A DNA stretch of 64,000 nucleotides, from positions 1 through 64,000 of the forward strand of contig NZ_JBBMQQ010000009.1 of NCBI RefSeq assembly GCF_038900095.1, in the 5' to 3' direction. How positions within the stretch are numbered: position 1 is the first letter of the stretch; each line of letters opens with the position of its first letter. Of the stretch, positions 8,086-17,629 are shown piece after piece. Both the position numbers and the translations under genes were made by a program. This stretch comes from Hoeflea sp038900095. GTDB taxonomy: Bacteria > Pseudomonadota > Alphaproteobacteria > Rhizobiales > Rhizobiaceae. Below the pieces are notes generated by a model. The model saw only the letters and a list, made by a program, of their open reading frames with translations, had not been told where the DNA came from and did no database searches.

Positions 8086-9723
8086 CTACACCAGCCGCGA
8101 CTGCTCGAGTGCTGCCTCGATGAAGCTGGCGAACAGCGGGTGCGGTTCGAGCGGCCTCGACTTGAGTTCGGGGTGATACTGCACGCCGATGAACCACGGA
8201 TGCACATCCTGCGGATACTCGATGGTTTCGGGCAACAGGCCATCGGGTGATACGCCGGAGAATACCAGGCCGGCCTTTTCCAGCTGTTCCCTGAAGGCAA
8301 TGTTGACCTCGTAACGATGACGATGGCGCTCGGACACCTCGTTGGAGCCGTAGATGCTCGAGATCAAGGTGCCGGACTTGAGCGGATGCGGATAGGCACC
8401 AAGCCGCATGGTGCCACCGAGATCGCCATTGGCGGCGCGCTTTTCAAGCTGGTTGCCCTTGAGCCATTCGGTCATGATACCGACGACGTGGGTGCCCTTC
8501 TTGCGGTCAAATTCCGATGACATGGCGTCCTCGATGCCGGCCAGATTGCGCGCCGCATCCAGCACCGCCATCTGCATGCCGTAGCAAATGCCGAAATAGG
8601 GAACCTTGCGCTCGCGGGCGAACTTTGCCGCGGCGATCTTGCCTTCAGCGCCGCGCTCGCCAAAGCCGCCGGGGACCAGGATGCCGTTGACCTTTTCCAG
8701 CCAGGGCGACGGGTCTTCCTTCTCGAAGATCTCGGATTCGATCCATTCGAGCTTGACCTTGACCCGGTTGGCGATGCCGCCGTGATACAGCGCCTCGATC
8801 AGCGATTTGTAGGCGTCTTTCAGGCCGGTGTACTTGCCGACGATGGCGATGGTGACTTCGCCCTCGGGATTGTGGATGCGCTCGGAGACCTTCTCCCAGG
8901 CCTGCATGCGCGGCGCCGGTGCCGGATCGATGCCGAAAGCGGCCAGCACCTCGGTGTCGAGGCCTTCCTTGTGGTAGGCGATCGGTACATCGTAGATCGA
9001 TGGCACATCGAGCGCCTGGATAACCGCGGACGGGCGGACGTTGCAGAATTGCGAAAGCTTGCGGCGTTCTTCCGACGGAATCTCGCGATCGGCGCGGACC
9101 AGCAGGATATCGGGCGCGATGCCCATGGCCTGCAGTTCCTTGACCGAGTGCTGGGTCGGCTTGGTCTTGAGCTCACCGGCAGCGGCAATCCACGGCATCA
9201 GCGTCAGATGCACGTAGACGGCATTGCCGCGCGGCAGATCATTGCCGAGCTGGCGAATCGCCTCGATGAACGGCATCGCCTCGATATCGCCGACGGTGCC
9301 GCCGATCTCGCACAGCACGAAATCATAATTCTCGTTGCCCTCGAGCACGAAGTCCTTGATTTCATTGGTAACGTGCGGAATCACCTGAACCGTGGCGCCG
9401 AGATAGTCGCCGCGGCGTTCCTTGTCGATGATGTCCTTGTAGATCCGGCCGGTGGTGATGTTGTCGGATTTCACCGCCGAGCGCCCGGTAAAGCGTTCGT
9501 AATGTCCCAGATCAAGGTCGGTTTCGGCACCGTCGTCGGTGACAAACACCTCACCGTGCTGCGTCGGGCTCATGGTGCCCGGATCGACATTGAGATAGGG
9601 GTCGAGTTTGCGCAGCCGCACCCGGTAACCACGGGCCTGCAGCAACGCACCAAGGGCGGCCGAGGCAATGCCTTTTCCAAGCGAGGAGACCACGCCGCCG
9701 GTTATGAAAACATATCGCGCCAT
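8086..9723 (-). CDS. pyrG: CTP synthase (glutamine-hydrolysing)
   Basis: A 545-residue protein of normal family length that converts UTP to CTP using ATP and ammonia from glutamine. It begins MARYVFITGGVVSSLGKGI, the ATP-binding loop of the amidoligase domain (about 1-270). The class I glutamine amidotransferase domain follows, with GICYGMQMAV holding the nucleophilic Cys near residue 385 and the GVQYHPE motif holding the His/Glu pair. It lies directly downstream of secG in the same direction, as in many rhizobia, but a terminator between them suggests it has its own promoter. Confidence 0.98.
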   Translation of the reverse strand: MARYVFITGGVVSSLGKGIASAALGALLQARGYRVRLRKLDPYLNVDPGTMSPTQHGEVFVTDDGAETDLDLGHYERFTGRSAVKSDNITTGRIYKDIIDKERRGDYLGATVQVIPHVTNEIKDFVLEGNENYDFVLCEIGGTVGDIEAMPFIEAIRQLGNDLPRGNAVYVHLTLMPWIAAAGELKTKPTQHSVKELQAMGIAPDILLVRADREIPSEERRKLSQFCNVRPSAVIQALDVPSIYDVPIAYHKEGLDTEVLAAFGIDPAPAPRMQAWEKVSERIHNPEGEVTIAIVGKYTGLKDAYKSLIEALYHGGIANRVKVKLEWIESEIFEKEDPSPWLEKVNGILVPGGFGERGAEGKIAAAKFARERKVPYFGICYGMQMAVLDAARNLAGIEDAMSSEFDRKKGTHVVGIMTEWLKGNQLEKRAANGDLGGTMRLGAYPHPLKSGTLISSIYGSNEVSERHRHRYEVNIAFREQLEKAGLVFSGVSPDGLLPETIEYPQDVHPWFIGVQYHPELKSRPLEPHPLFASFIEAALEQSRLV

Positions 9724-9825
9724 GGGATTGAACCGATACCTTTAGAGAACTGATTCCGCCACCCAAAAATTCCGATGACGCGTTTTAGTGGTGCATAACA
9801 GACCAATGGCCCGCAAAACCACATG

Positions 9826-9860
9826 AAAAAACCGGCGGAGGCTTGGTGCCAACCGCCGGT
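9826..9860 (-). terminator. Rho-independent terminator of secG
   Basis: On the minus strand, arms ACCGGCGG and CCGCCGGT (plus-strand 9853-9860 and 9831-9838) with a 14-base loop are followed by a run of T (plus-strand A at 9826-9831). It lies 18 bases after the secG stop, between secG and pyrG. Confidence 0.85.
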
Positions 9861-9877
9861 CAATGAATTTTCAGGCC

Positions 9878-10276
9878 TTACTGACCGGACGGAACGTCCG
9901 AGCCGGAAGTACCCGGAATTTCGGCTGCCGCATCCGCGGCGGGAGTTTCAGACGGCACGGTGGCAGGAGCCGCAGCGCCGCCGAGCTGATCGAGAACGCC
10001 CGAGCCGGTGCCTTGCGTCTGGGACGGGATCCGGTCGAGAATGTCGGTCGGGCTGTCGCTGTAGCGGGCGAGAATGCCCAGCGCCAGCGAGGTGATGAAG
10101 AAGGCTGCGGCAAGAATGCCGGTGGTTCGCGTCAGCGCATTGGCCGCACCGCGCGCCGACATGAAGCCGGAACCGCCGCCAATGCCAAGTCCCCCGCCTT
10201 CGGAGCGCTGAATCAGCACGATGCCGACAAGCGCCAGCACGATCATGAGATGAATGACAATCAAAACGGTTTGCAT
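9878..10276 (-). CDS. secG: Protein translocase subunit SecG
   Basis: A 132-residue inner-membrane subunit of the SecYEG protein-export channel. The N-terminal helix MQTVLIVIHLMIVLALVGIV is followed by LIQRSEGGGLGIGGGSGFMS, the Gly-rich cytoplasmic loop characteristic of SecG, and a second helix at about 55-77. The long Ala/Pro/Thr-rich tail after residue 90 is common in alphaproteobacterial SecG. It lies between tpiA and pyrG, the usual order in this group, and ends at its own terminator. Confidence 0.96.
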   Translation of the reverse strand: MQTVLIVIHLMIVLALVGIVLIQRSEGGGLGIGGGSGFMSARGAANALTRTTGILAAAFFITSLALGILARYSDSPTDILDRIPSQTQGTGSGVLDQLGGAAAPATVPSETPAADAAAEIPGTSGSDVPSGQ

Positions 10277-10406
10277 CGGGTTCTTTCCTGCCCTTCAAGG
10301 GCGCAATCTCTGTCCGGTTTGGCGGCTCTTTACACGAGGGCAGCCTGCTTTCCAAGTCCCGTCTGAACGGAACCGCCGCTCAGAGGCGGTCAAAACCTGT
10401 CTCTGG

Positions 10407-11177
10407 TCAGCCCAAAAGGCCACGGCACGCCTTACAGATGGCGAGGAAGTCGGCCGCTTTCAAGCTGGCACCGCCGATCAATGCACCATCGACATGGGGC
10501 ACTCCCAGAAGCTCGGCAGCATTGTCGGGCTTGACCGAGCCGCCATAGAGAAGCCGCATATGGGCCCCCTCGCCTGCAAAGCGGTTTTGCATCTCGGCGC
10601 GGATGAAGGCATGGGCCTCGGAGACGTCGGCGACGGTAGGCGTCAGGCCGGTGCCAATGGCCCAGACCGGCTCGTAGGCAATCACGGTGTCAACCGCGGT
10701 TGCGCCATCAGGGACAGAACCCGCAAGCTGCTGGCCCAGAACCTTGAGCGTGTCTCCGGCCTTGCGCTCGGCCTCGGTCTCGCCGATGCAGATGATGCGG
10801 GTGAGACCGGCAGCCTTCGCGGCTTCGGCCTTGGCGCGCACTGTCTCGTTGCTCTCGCCATGCAGGGTGCGGCGCTCGGAATGGCCGACGAGCACGTGAG
10901 TGCCCAGGCAATCGGCGATCATCGCGGCCGAAATATCGCCGGTATAGGCGCCGCTCTGCTTTTCATGGCAGTCCTGCGCGCCGATGGACAGCGGGGTGTG
11001 CTCGGCAACCGCGGTGCCGACATAGAGAAGGGTTGCCGGCGGGCAGATCAGCGCGTCGATCTTGTCGGTGAGATCCGGGCCCAGGCCTTCGGCCATCGCC
11101 TTGAGTTCGGCAAGGTTTTCGCGCGTGCCGTTCATCTTCCAGTTGCCGGCCACAAGCGGGCGAATGTCAGGTGTCAT
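10407..11177 (-). CDS. tpiA: Triose-phosphate isomerase
   Basis: A 256-residue TIM-barrel enzyme that interconverts dihydroxyacetone phosphate and glyceraldehyde 3-phosphate in glycolysis and gluconeogenesis. Active-site residues are visible: Lys in GNWKMNG near residue 13, His in VLVGHSERR near 97, Glu in AYEPVWAIGTG near 169 (the loop-6 region) and the phosphate-binding YGGSVKPDN near 212. Length and motifs are normal. It is the first gene of a tpiA-secG pair on the minus strand, 130 bases ahead of secG. Confidence 0.98.
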   Translation of the reverse strand: MTPDIRPLVAGNWKMNGTRENLAELKAMAEGLGPDLTDKIDALICPPATLLYVGTAVAEHTPLSIGAQDCHEKQSGAYTGDISAAMIADCLGTHVLVGHSERRTLHGESNETVRAKAEAAKAAGLTRIICIGETEAERKAGDTLKVLGQQLAGSVPDGATAVDTVIAYEPVWAIGTGLTPTVADVSEAHAFIRAEMQNRFAGEGAHMRLLYGGSVKPDNAAELLGVPHVDGALIGGASLKAADFLAICKACRGLLG

Positions 11178-11283
11178 CAGGATTCTCCGGTCCGATTGTC
11201 ATGCAGCGGGCTTAGCAGACCGGGTATGATTTGCAAATGCGACGCAGGCTGAAGGCCGCGAGCAAAGCGGGCCGCATCTGTTG

Positions 11284-11745
11284 CTATTTTTTCGAAACCG
11301 GAAGGATACGATTGTAGCGGCCGGTGTCTTTCGGGCTCAAACGCCGGTTTCGGCCGGGCTCGAGCCGGGCGATGGCCTTGACGATGCCGTCGGTCAGTTC
11401 CCGGTCGAACTTGACGCCGATTATGAAAGATCCGACGCGCCGGATCTTGCCGGTGCAATGGATGTCCGCCCATGGGATGTAGATGTGGCAATTCTCGTGG
11501 ATGATATCGAACAGGGAATCACCGGGCGCGCCACCTTCCAGGTCGGCCCAGGGCATCTTGTCATTGGAAAACAGACATCCTGTGACCGACAGGTTCACGA
11601 TGACACCTGTGAGCGCAATGAAGTGTTTGCCGTCCTTGAAGACCAGTTCGACAATGCCCGGGCAATGGGCGCCATAGCGGATATCGGAACTGCGATAGTA
11701 GATGTCGCCATCCTGATCGGCCGTACTCTTGGCGCGTGAAGCCAT
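11284..11745 (-). CDS. PilZ-like domain protein
   Basis: A 153-residue soluble protein. VIVNLSVTGCLF near residue 48 resembles the second c-di-GMP-binding motif of PilZ domains (D/N-x-S-x-x-G). The usual RxxxR motif is not obvious; RYGAH near residue 23 could be a remnant. The similarity is weak, so binding of c-di-GMP is not assured. Its neighbour on the same strand is a diguanylate cyclase, 144 bases upstream, which fits a signalling pair. Confidence 0.5.
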   Translation of the reverse strand: MASRAKSTADQDGDIYYRSSDIRYGAHCPGIVELVFKDGKHFIALTGVIVNLSVTGCLFSNDKMPWADLEGGAPGDSLFDIIHENCHIYIPWADIHCTGKIRRVGSFIIGVKFDRELTDGIVKAIARLEPGRNRRLSPKDTGRYNRILPVSKK

Positions 11746-11889
11746 GCCGCGTTACTCTCTCTGCAAACAAAGGTGCATTGCCCAACCTAATTAGCACCTG
11801 TGAATAAAGCGTAACCTTATCGAACAGACTTACTGCCAGGATTCCTGCACCAATGCCTGCCTGAGGCGCTGGACAACCGTTTCTCCGGA

Positions 11890-12987
11890 TCAGCGATTGA
11901 AACGCAACATCTTCTTCAGCTTCAACTTCGTATCAAAGGCCTTGACCTGGTTGCGCCCGGCATCCTTCGCCACGTAAAGCGCCATATCCGCATTGCTGTA
12001 CAGCTCTTCCGCATCGGCGGCATCACTTGCCATGCACAGACCCAAGGTGATGGTGATACGGCCGCAATCGAGACCCTCGTAGTGGTTTTTCAACGAGGTT
12101 CTTTCAACGATAAGCCGGACGCGGTCAGCAATTCCCCTGGCGATATCCAGGCTGGCGTCCTCAAGGATTATCGCGAACTCCTCGCCGCCGGTCCGGGCAA
12201 CGAAGGCGTCCTCGCTGAGGGCGCTTTTCATCACTTTTGCAACCACGCTCAACACTCGGTCGCCAACCTGGTGACCGTAGGTGTCGTTGAACATCTTGAA
12301 ATGATCAATGTCGGCAATCAGCAAGGCATGACGCGCGGCGCTTAGCTTGTCCCTGTAGACAACGGACAGCCGGTCATCAAAGGCACGCCGGTTGGAAAGC
12401 CCGGTGATAGGATCAACGGTGGCGAGACGCTTGTATTCTTCGAGTTCAGATTTGACCTGGGCCATTTCACTGGCGCGATCGACCATCTGACGCACGATGG
12501 CTTCGGCCTTTTCCAGAGTATCCCCGGTTGCGGAGGCGAGAACCTGAACCAGCGCATCGAGAGCGTCCGAACCGGACGCTGCCTGGCCGGACATGCGCGA
12601 AGATGTATCACCGAGCAAATCCGAATACCGCTGGCGCGTGGCCTGATCCTGCCTGAACAAGCGGATCATGCCCTTCATCTCGTCGGAAATGCGTTCGCGG
12701 GTTTCCTCGACAACCTTTACGCCGTGATGATGCGGCAGAAACTTCATGCCGATGTCATCAAGCTGTGACTGGGTCGGCCGGACGCCAAGCGCTCCGTATT
12801 CCCGGATAAAGGCAGAATCGGAAGTATTGAGAAATTCGTACACCAACGCGTAATTGCGCGGCAGCGAGGAGATGCCCTGCTCCCGCATCTTCGTGATCAC
12901 CGTTGCTGCGGGATCGATGCTTTCGACAATCTGCGACTGTATCACGACACGGTTTACCTGAGAGATCACGATATTGCGGATCCACAT
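11890..12987 (-). CDS. GGDEF-domain diguanylate cyclase
   Basis: A 365-residue protein. The C-terminal half (about 200-355) is a GGDEF domain with ARTGGEEFAII near residue 265, an intact active site that makes c-di-GMP from two GTP. DPITGLSNRRAFDDRL marks the domain start, and LIADIDHFKMFNDTYGH contains the metal-binding Asp. The N-terminal half is soluble, helical and probably coiled-coil near 150-195; no known sensor fold is evident. I see no RxxD inhibitory site just ahead of GGEEF. No signal peptide or membrane segment is present, so it acts in the cytoplasm. Confidence 0.9.
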   Translation of the reverse strand: MWIRNIVISQVNRVVIQSQIVESIDPAATVITKMREQGISSLPRNYALVYEFLNTSDSAFIREYGALGVRPTQSQLDDIGMKFLPHHHGVKVVEETRERISDEMKGMIRLFRQDQATRQRYSDLLGDTSSRMSGQAASGSDALDALVQVLASATGDTLEKAEAIVRQMVDRASEMAQVKSELEEYKRLATVDPITGLSNRRAFDDRLSVVYRDKLSAARHALLIADIDHFKMFNDTYGHQVGDRVLSVVAKVMKSALSEDAFVARTGGEEFAIILEDASLDIARGIADRVRLIVERTSLKNHYEGLDCGRITITLGLCMASDAADAEELYSNADMALYVAKDAGRNQVKAFDTKLKLKKMLRFNR

Positions 12988-13350
12988 CTAGCGATACATG
13001 TGTTGAGATTTCTCTAACCATAATCGAGCCACTGCCGCGCATGCCCGAAACATGGTTGCTTCGATCCATTGAAAGCGGGGCTTTACTGCATATCTGCAAG
13101 GCGGCAGAGACGTTCCGGACAGGCCACACCGCATCGGGCGGGTTGCATGATTGTGATCTCCCCGCCGGCCCGTATCCGGTGCATTGGCGGGCGGGCGCTG
13201 CCATAGCGTCACCGGCGCTTCATGGCTCGCAAATCGTCCGGCGCGCACTTCATTTCGCCTCTGGTTTGGTCTAAAGGGTCGGATAGAAGGTCCCAGGTGC
13301 TCTCATGAAGTCTGCCCTGGACCGATGTTGTTGATGCCGCAGGAGCTTTG
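12988..13350. other. 363-base divergent intergenic region
   Basis: It lies between the diguanylate cyclase (minus) and ppiD (plus) and must hold promoters for both. No coding frame with conserved features and no convincing RNA hairpin with a T-run was seen. AGGAG at 13341-13345 is the ppiD ribosome site. Confidence 0.6.
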
Positions 13351-15240
13351 ATGCTTGATACTTTGCGTAAGGGTGCCCAGAGCTGGGTTGCCAAACTTCT
13401 CCTCGTTTTGCTGGTTGCGTCGTTCGGCGTGTGGGGCATTTCGGGCTCCATCCTGAGTGCCGGCAGCACCGCGGTGATCACGGTCGGCGACACGGTGGTG
13501 AGCCCGAACGAATTCCGGCTTGCCTATGACCGGCAGATGGCGGTGGTCGGACGGCAGATCGGTCAGCGGCTGACCACGGAACAGGCTCGCGCCTTCGGCA
13601 TTGAAAACCAGGTCTATTCGCAACTGATCGCAGGCGCTCTGCTCGACGAGCAGGCGCGGACGATGAACCTCGGCCTGTCCGATGACCGGCTTGCGGCGCT
13701 GATCGCCGAAGACCCGGCGTTTCATGATTTCAACGGCCGGTTCGATCGCAACAATTTCCGCCTGGTGCTGAACTCGGCCGGAATGAGCGAGGAAGACTAC
13801 CTCAAGAGCCGTGGCCAGGTTGCCGTGAGAACCCAGATCGTCGAGGCGGTCTCGGACGGTTTTGCAGCCCCTGATGCGCTGATCAAGGCGCTGGCGCAAT
13901 ACGATGCGGAAACCCGCGATGTGGATTACCTGCTGCTGACCAAATCCAACATTGATGCGGTGGCAGCCCCCAGCGACAGCGAGCTCTCGGCCTGGTTTGA
14001 GGAAAACAAGGCGCGTTACGCAGCTCCCGAATACCGCAAGATCACCTATGTGAAGCTTCAGAACGAAGATATCGCCGATCCGGCCGCGATCACCGCCGAA
14101 GCGGCACGCGCCGACTACGAGGCACGCAAGGACCGCTACACGACGCCCGAGACACGGGCGATCGATCAGCTGGTGTTTGCCGACCGGGCAGCAGCGGACG
14201 CCGCAGCAGCCGAGCTTGAAGCCGGCAAGAGCTTTGACGACCTGATCGCCGAGCAGGGCCGCTCGCCCAGCGATGTGCGCATCGGCAGCTTTGCCAAGAG
14301 CGCCGTGCCGGACCAGTCGCTGGCCGATGCCGCGTTTGCGGTCGCCCAGGCCGGTGACACCACCCCGGTGATTGACGGTCAGTTCGGACCGGTGATCCTG
14401 CGGGTCGCGGAAATCACGCCCGAATCCTCGAAAAGCTTCGAAGAGGTCGAGGCTGAAATCCGTGAGCAGCTGGCGCTGGCGGAAGCCTCCCAGGTGCTGC
14501 TTGACGTGCATGACGCCTATGAGGACGCGCGCGCCAGCGGCATGACACTCGAAGAGGCCGCCGCCCAGCAGAAGCTGACGACGGTGACGCTCGATGCCGT
14601 TGACCGCAGCGGCCAGACTCCGGACGGCACGGTTGTTCGCGACCTTCCGGAATCGCAGACATTGCTGCGCGAAGCTTTCGAGGCCGAGGCCGGTGTCGAA
14701 ACGCCGCCGATCAACATCGGTGCGGAAGGCTTCGTCTGGTTCGAGGTCAATGACGTGATCCCTGCCCGCGACCGCACGCTTGAGGAAGTGCGCGAGAAGG
14801 TGGTGGCCGACTGGACCGCGATGAAGACGGCCGAAGCGCTGGGCGCCAAGGCTGCGGAACTGAAGGAACGCGTATCCAAGGGCGCCGAGCTGTCGGCGAT
14901 TGCCGAAGAGCTCTCGGTTGCGGTTGAGACCAAATACGCGCTGAGCCGCAACAGCGCTGACGCCGTGTTCGGCGCGGCTGCGGTCGCGTCAGCCTTTTCG
15001 GGGCCGAACGGCGTGGTCGAAGTGGCCAATGACGCCTCGGGCGAGAACCGGATCCTGCTCAAGGTGACCTCGGTCAATGACGCCGCCACCGTGACGGCGG
15101 ACTCGGTGTCGCCTGAACAGCGCAACCAGGTGTCGCAGCAGATCTCCGACGACATTCTCGACCAGATGGTGGCGCGGCTGCAAACCGAATACGGTGTTTC
15201 GGTCAACCGCCAGCTGGCCGAGCGCGCGCTGGCGTTTTAA
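13351..15240 (+). CDS. ppiD: SurA/PpiD-type periplasmic peptidyl-prolyl isomerase
   Basis: A 629-residue inner-membrane-anchored folding factor. A single membrane helix at about 13-33 (AKLLLVLLVASFGVWGISG) is followed by a SurA-N-like helical chaperone region to about 250. A parvulin domain follows at about 265-360, containing the reduced parvulin pattern ARAIDQLVF ... DLIAEQG ... GSFAKSAVPD. The C-terminal half is a second SurA-like helical region. The role is to assist folding of outer-membrane and periplasmic proteins near the Sec exit. The ATG at 13351 is preferred over the TTG at 13348 because AGGAG sits 5 bases ahead. It leads the trpD-trpC-moaC-moeA run, 27 bases before trpD. Confidence 0.9.
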   Translation: MLDTLRKGAQSWVAKLLLVLLVASFGVWGISGSILSAGSTAVITVGDTVVSPNEFRLAYDRQMAVVGRQIGQRLTTEQARAFGIENQVYSQLIAGALLDEQARTMNLGLSDDRLAALIAEDPAFHDFNGRFDRNNFRLVLNSAGMSEEDYLKSRGQVAVRTQIVEAVSDGFAAPDALIKALAQYDAETRDVDYLLLTKSNIDAVAAPSDSELSAWFEENKARYAAPEYRKITYVKLQNEDIADPAAITAEAARADYEARKDRYTTPETRAIDQLVFADRAAADAAAAELEAGKSFDDLIAEQGRSPSDVRIGSFAKSAVPDQSLADAAFAVAQAGDTTPVIDGQFGPVILRVAEITPESSKSFEEVEAEIREQLALAEASQVLLDVHDAYEDARASGMTLEEAAAQQKLTTVTLDAVDRSGQTPDGTVVRDLPESQTLLREAFEAEAGVETPPINIGAEGFVWFEVNDVIPARDRTLEEVREKVVADWTAMKTAEALGAKAAELKERVSKGAELSAIAEELSVAVETKYALSRNSADAVFGAAAVASAFSGPNGVVEVANDASGENRILLKVTSVNDAATVTADSVSPEQRNQVSQQISDDILDQMVARLQTEYGVSVNRQLAERALAF

Positions 15241-15267
15241 GGGTCAAGAAAACGGGGGCCGACCAAC

Positions 15268-16302
15268 ATGGCTGATCTGAAGTCCTTCATCGCCAAGGTG
15301 GCCAATTCCGAGGCGCTGGACCGGGATGAAGCCCGGAAAGCCTTCGGCGTGATGATGTCGGGCGATGCGACACCGTCGCAGATCGGCGGCTTCCTGATGG
15401 CATTGCGCGTGCGCGGCGAAAGCGTCGACGAGATCTACGGCGCGGTCAGCGTGATGCGCGAGAAAATGCTGCCGGTGACAGCGCCGGCGGATGCGGTCGA
15501 CATCGTCGGCACCGGCGGGGACGCGTCGGGAACCTACAACGTCTCGACCGCCGCGGCGTTCATCACGGCAGGTGCCGGGGTCAAGGTGGCCAAGCACGGC
15601 AACCGGGCGCTGTCATCCAAATCCGGTACGGCCGATGCGCTGTCTGCGCTGGGGATCTCGCTGGAGCTTGATCCCAAGGGCATTTCCGCCTGCATCGACC
15701 AGGCAGGTCTCGGCTTCATGTTTGCGCCGGCACATCATTCGGCTATGCGCCATGTCGGCCCCAGCCGGGTGGAACTTGGCACCCGCACGATCTTCAACCT
15801 GCTTGGCCCGCTGTCCAATCCGGCCAGCGTGAAAAAGCAGCTGCTGGGCGTGTTCTCGCCGCAATGGCTCGATCCGCTGGCGCAGGTGATGCGTGACCTT
15901 GGCTCGGAAACCGTCTGGGTGGTGCATGGCGATGGCCTGGACGAGATGACCACGACGGGCACCACGCAGGTGCATGCGCTGGAAAACGGCAAGATCCGCA
16001 GTTTCGAGATCACTCCGGAAGAGCTTGGCCTGACCAAGGTTTCTCTCGACCAGCTCAAGGGCGGCGATGGCGTGCATAACGCGGCGGCGCTGAAGCGGTT
16101 GCTCGAAGGCGAAAAGAGCGCCTATCGCGACATTGCAGTGCTCAATGCCGCCGGTGCGCTTGTGATCGCCGGCAAGGCCGAAGAATTGCGCGAGGCCATC
16201 GACATTGCCGCACAGTCGATCGACAGCGGCGCGGCGCTTGAGACGCTGGACAGGCTGGTCAGCGTATCCCAGGCCAACGCGCCGGCGCCAAAGGCAGGGT
16301 GA
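15268..16302 (+). CDS. trpD: Anthranilate phosphoribosyltransferase
   Basis: A 344-residue enzyme of tryptophan synthesis. It transfers the phosphoribosyl group of PRPP to anthranilate. The PRPP/metal-binding GTGGDASGTYNVSTAAAF near residue 78 and KHGNRALSSKSGTADALSALG near 110 are diagnostic, and FMFAPAHHSAMRHVGPSR near 150 contacts anthranilate. The length is normal. It is followed by trpC after 4 bases. The trpF, trpB and trpA genes are not in the window, as is usual for rhizobia where trpDC is separate. Confidence 0.97.
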   Translation: MADLKSFIAKVANSEALDRDEARKAFGVMMSGDATPSQIGGFLMALRVRGESVDEIYGAVSVMREKMLPVTAPADAVDIVGTGGDASGTYNVSTAAAFITAGAGVKVAKHGNRALSSKSGTADALSALGISLELDPKGISACIDQAGLGFMFAPAHHSAMRHVGPSRVELGTRTIFNLLGPLSNPASVKKQLLGVFSPQWLDPLAQVMRDLGSETVWVVHGDGLDEMTTTGTTQVHALENGKIRSFEITPEELGLTKVSLDQLKGGDGVHNAAALKRLLEGEKSAYRDIAVLNAAGALVIAGKAEELREAIDIAAQSIDSGAALETLDRLVSVSQANAPAPKAG

Positions 16303-16306
16303 GGCA

Positions 16307-17122
16307 ATGAGCGATATTCTCAACCGGATCGAGGCTTACAAGCGCGACGAGATCGCTGCCGCCAAGGCCGCCATTCCGTTCGACGAGATCAATGCGCGCG
16401 CCCGTGACGCGGAACCTGTGCGCGACTTCATCGGGGCGATCGAAGCCAAACACCGTGCCGGCGGTTACGGGTTGATTGCCGAGATCAAGAAGGCAAGTCC
16501 TTCGAAAGGCCTGATCCGGGCCGATTTCGATCCGCCATCGCTTGCCCGGGCCTATGAAGCAGGTGGCGCTGCCTGCCTGTCGGTGCTGACCGATGCGCCG
16601 TCGTTTCAGGGTGCGCCGGAGTTTCTGACCGCGGCACGCGGGGCCTGCGCCCTGCCCGCGCTGCGCAAGGATTTCATGTTCGATGTCTACCAGGTGCACG
16701 AAGCCCGCGCCTGGGGCGCCGATGCGATCCTGATCATCATGGCCTCGCTTGACGACGATGACGCCAGGCGGCTCGAAGACGAAGCGCATGCGCTCGGCAT
16801 GGCGGCACTGATCGAGGTGCATGACGAGGCCGAGATGGAACGGGCGCTCAAGCTCGACAGCCGGCTGATCGGGGTCAACAACCGCAACCTGCGCACATTC
16901 GAGGTGTCGCTTAGCAATTCGGAACGGCTGGCGCCGCTGGTGCCGGACGAGCGCATTCTGGTCGGCGAGAGCGGCATCGGCTCGTTTGCCGATTGCCAGC
17001 GGCTTGCAAAATGCGGGATTTCAACCTTCCTGGTCGGCGAAAGCCTGATGCGCCAGTCCGATGTGACCGCGGCCACCAAGGCCCTGCTGACCGGCGCGGT
17101 TTCCAGTGCGGCGGCGGAATGA
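16307..17122 (+). CDS. trpC: Indole-3-glycerol phosphate synthase
   Basis: A 271-residue TIM-barrel enzyme that decarboxylates and cyclises carboxyphenylamino-deoxyribulose phosphate to indole-3-glycerol phosphate. The catalytic Lys lies in AEIKKASPSKG near residue 60, another in LRKDFMFDVYQ near 118, and phosphate is held by VGESGI near 220 and FLVGESLMR near 240. The start MSDILNRIEAYKRDEIAAAK is typical, with GAGG just ahead. It is translationally close to trpD (4 bases) and directly abuts moaC. Confidence 0.97.
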   Translation: MSDILNRIEAYKRDEIAAAKAAIPFDEINARARDAEPVRDFIGAIEAKHRAGGYGLIAEIKKASPSKGLIRADFDPPSLARAYEAGGAACLSVLTDAPSFQGAPEFLTAARGACALPALRKDFMFDVYQVHEARAWGADAILIIMASLDDDDARRLEDEAHALGMAALIEVHDEAEMERALKLDSRLIGVNNRNLRTFEVSLSNSERLAPLVPDERILVGESGIGSFADCQRLAKCGISTFLVGESLMRQSDVTAATKALLTGAVSSAAAE

Positions 17123-17617
17123 ATGGCTGAGGACACCACCCCACGGCTGACGCATCTGGCCGAAGACGGCTCGGCCGCGATGGTCGATGTCGGCGACAAG
17201 GCCGATACCGTCCGGATCGCCGAAGCCATCGGCCATGTGCGGATGAGGCCCGAGACGCTTGAACTGATCCTGGCCGGAAACATGAAAAAGGGCGACGTGA
17301 TCGGCGCTGCCAGGATCGCCGGCATCATGGCTGCCAAGCAGACCGCCAATCTCATTCCGCTGTGCCATCCGCTGGCGCTGACCAAGGTCAGCGTCGAGAT
17401 CGAACCCGACGAGGCGCTGCCGGGCTTGCGGGTTCATGCGCTGGCCAAGCTCACCGGCAAGACCGGGGTCGAGATGGAAGCGCTGACGGCGGTCTCGGTG
17501 ACCTGCCTGACCATCTACGACATGGCCAAGGCGGTGGACCGCGGCATGGAGATCGACGGCATCAAGGTGCTGGCGAAATCGGGCGGAAAATCCGGCGACT
17601 GGAAACTGGACAGCTGA
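17123..17617 (+). CDS. moaC: Cyclic pyranopterin monophosphate synthase
   Basis: A 164-residue enzyme that completes the first step of molybdenum cofactor synthesis, converting the MoaA product to cyclic pyranopterin monophosphate. Diagnostic stretches are MVDVGDKADTVRIAEA near residue 20, NLIPLCHPLALTKV near 73 (substrate-binding His) and GVEMEALTAVSVTCLTIYDM near 113 with the catalytic region. KSGGKSGDW closes the protein. The ATG follows the trpC TGA with no gap, so translation is probably coupled. Confidence 0.97.
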   Translation: MAEDTTPRLTHLAEDGSAAMVDVGDKADTVRIAEAIGHVRMRPETLELILAGNMKKGDVIGAARIAGIMAAKQTANLIPLCHPLALTKVSVEIEPDEALPGLRVHALAKLTGKTGVEMEALTAVSVTCLTIYDMAKAVDRGMEIDGIKVLAKSGGKSGDWKLDS

Positions 17618-17629
17618 AGGACGAAATCA

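Noticed and set aside
13303..14511. 402-residue minus-strand frame opposite ppiD
   Set aside because: It is rich in Arg, Gly and His with no domain, while the plus strand encodes a clear PpiD with ribosome site and membrane helix.
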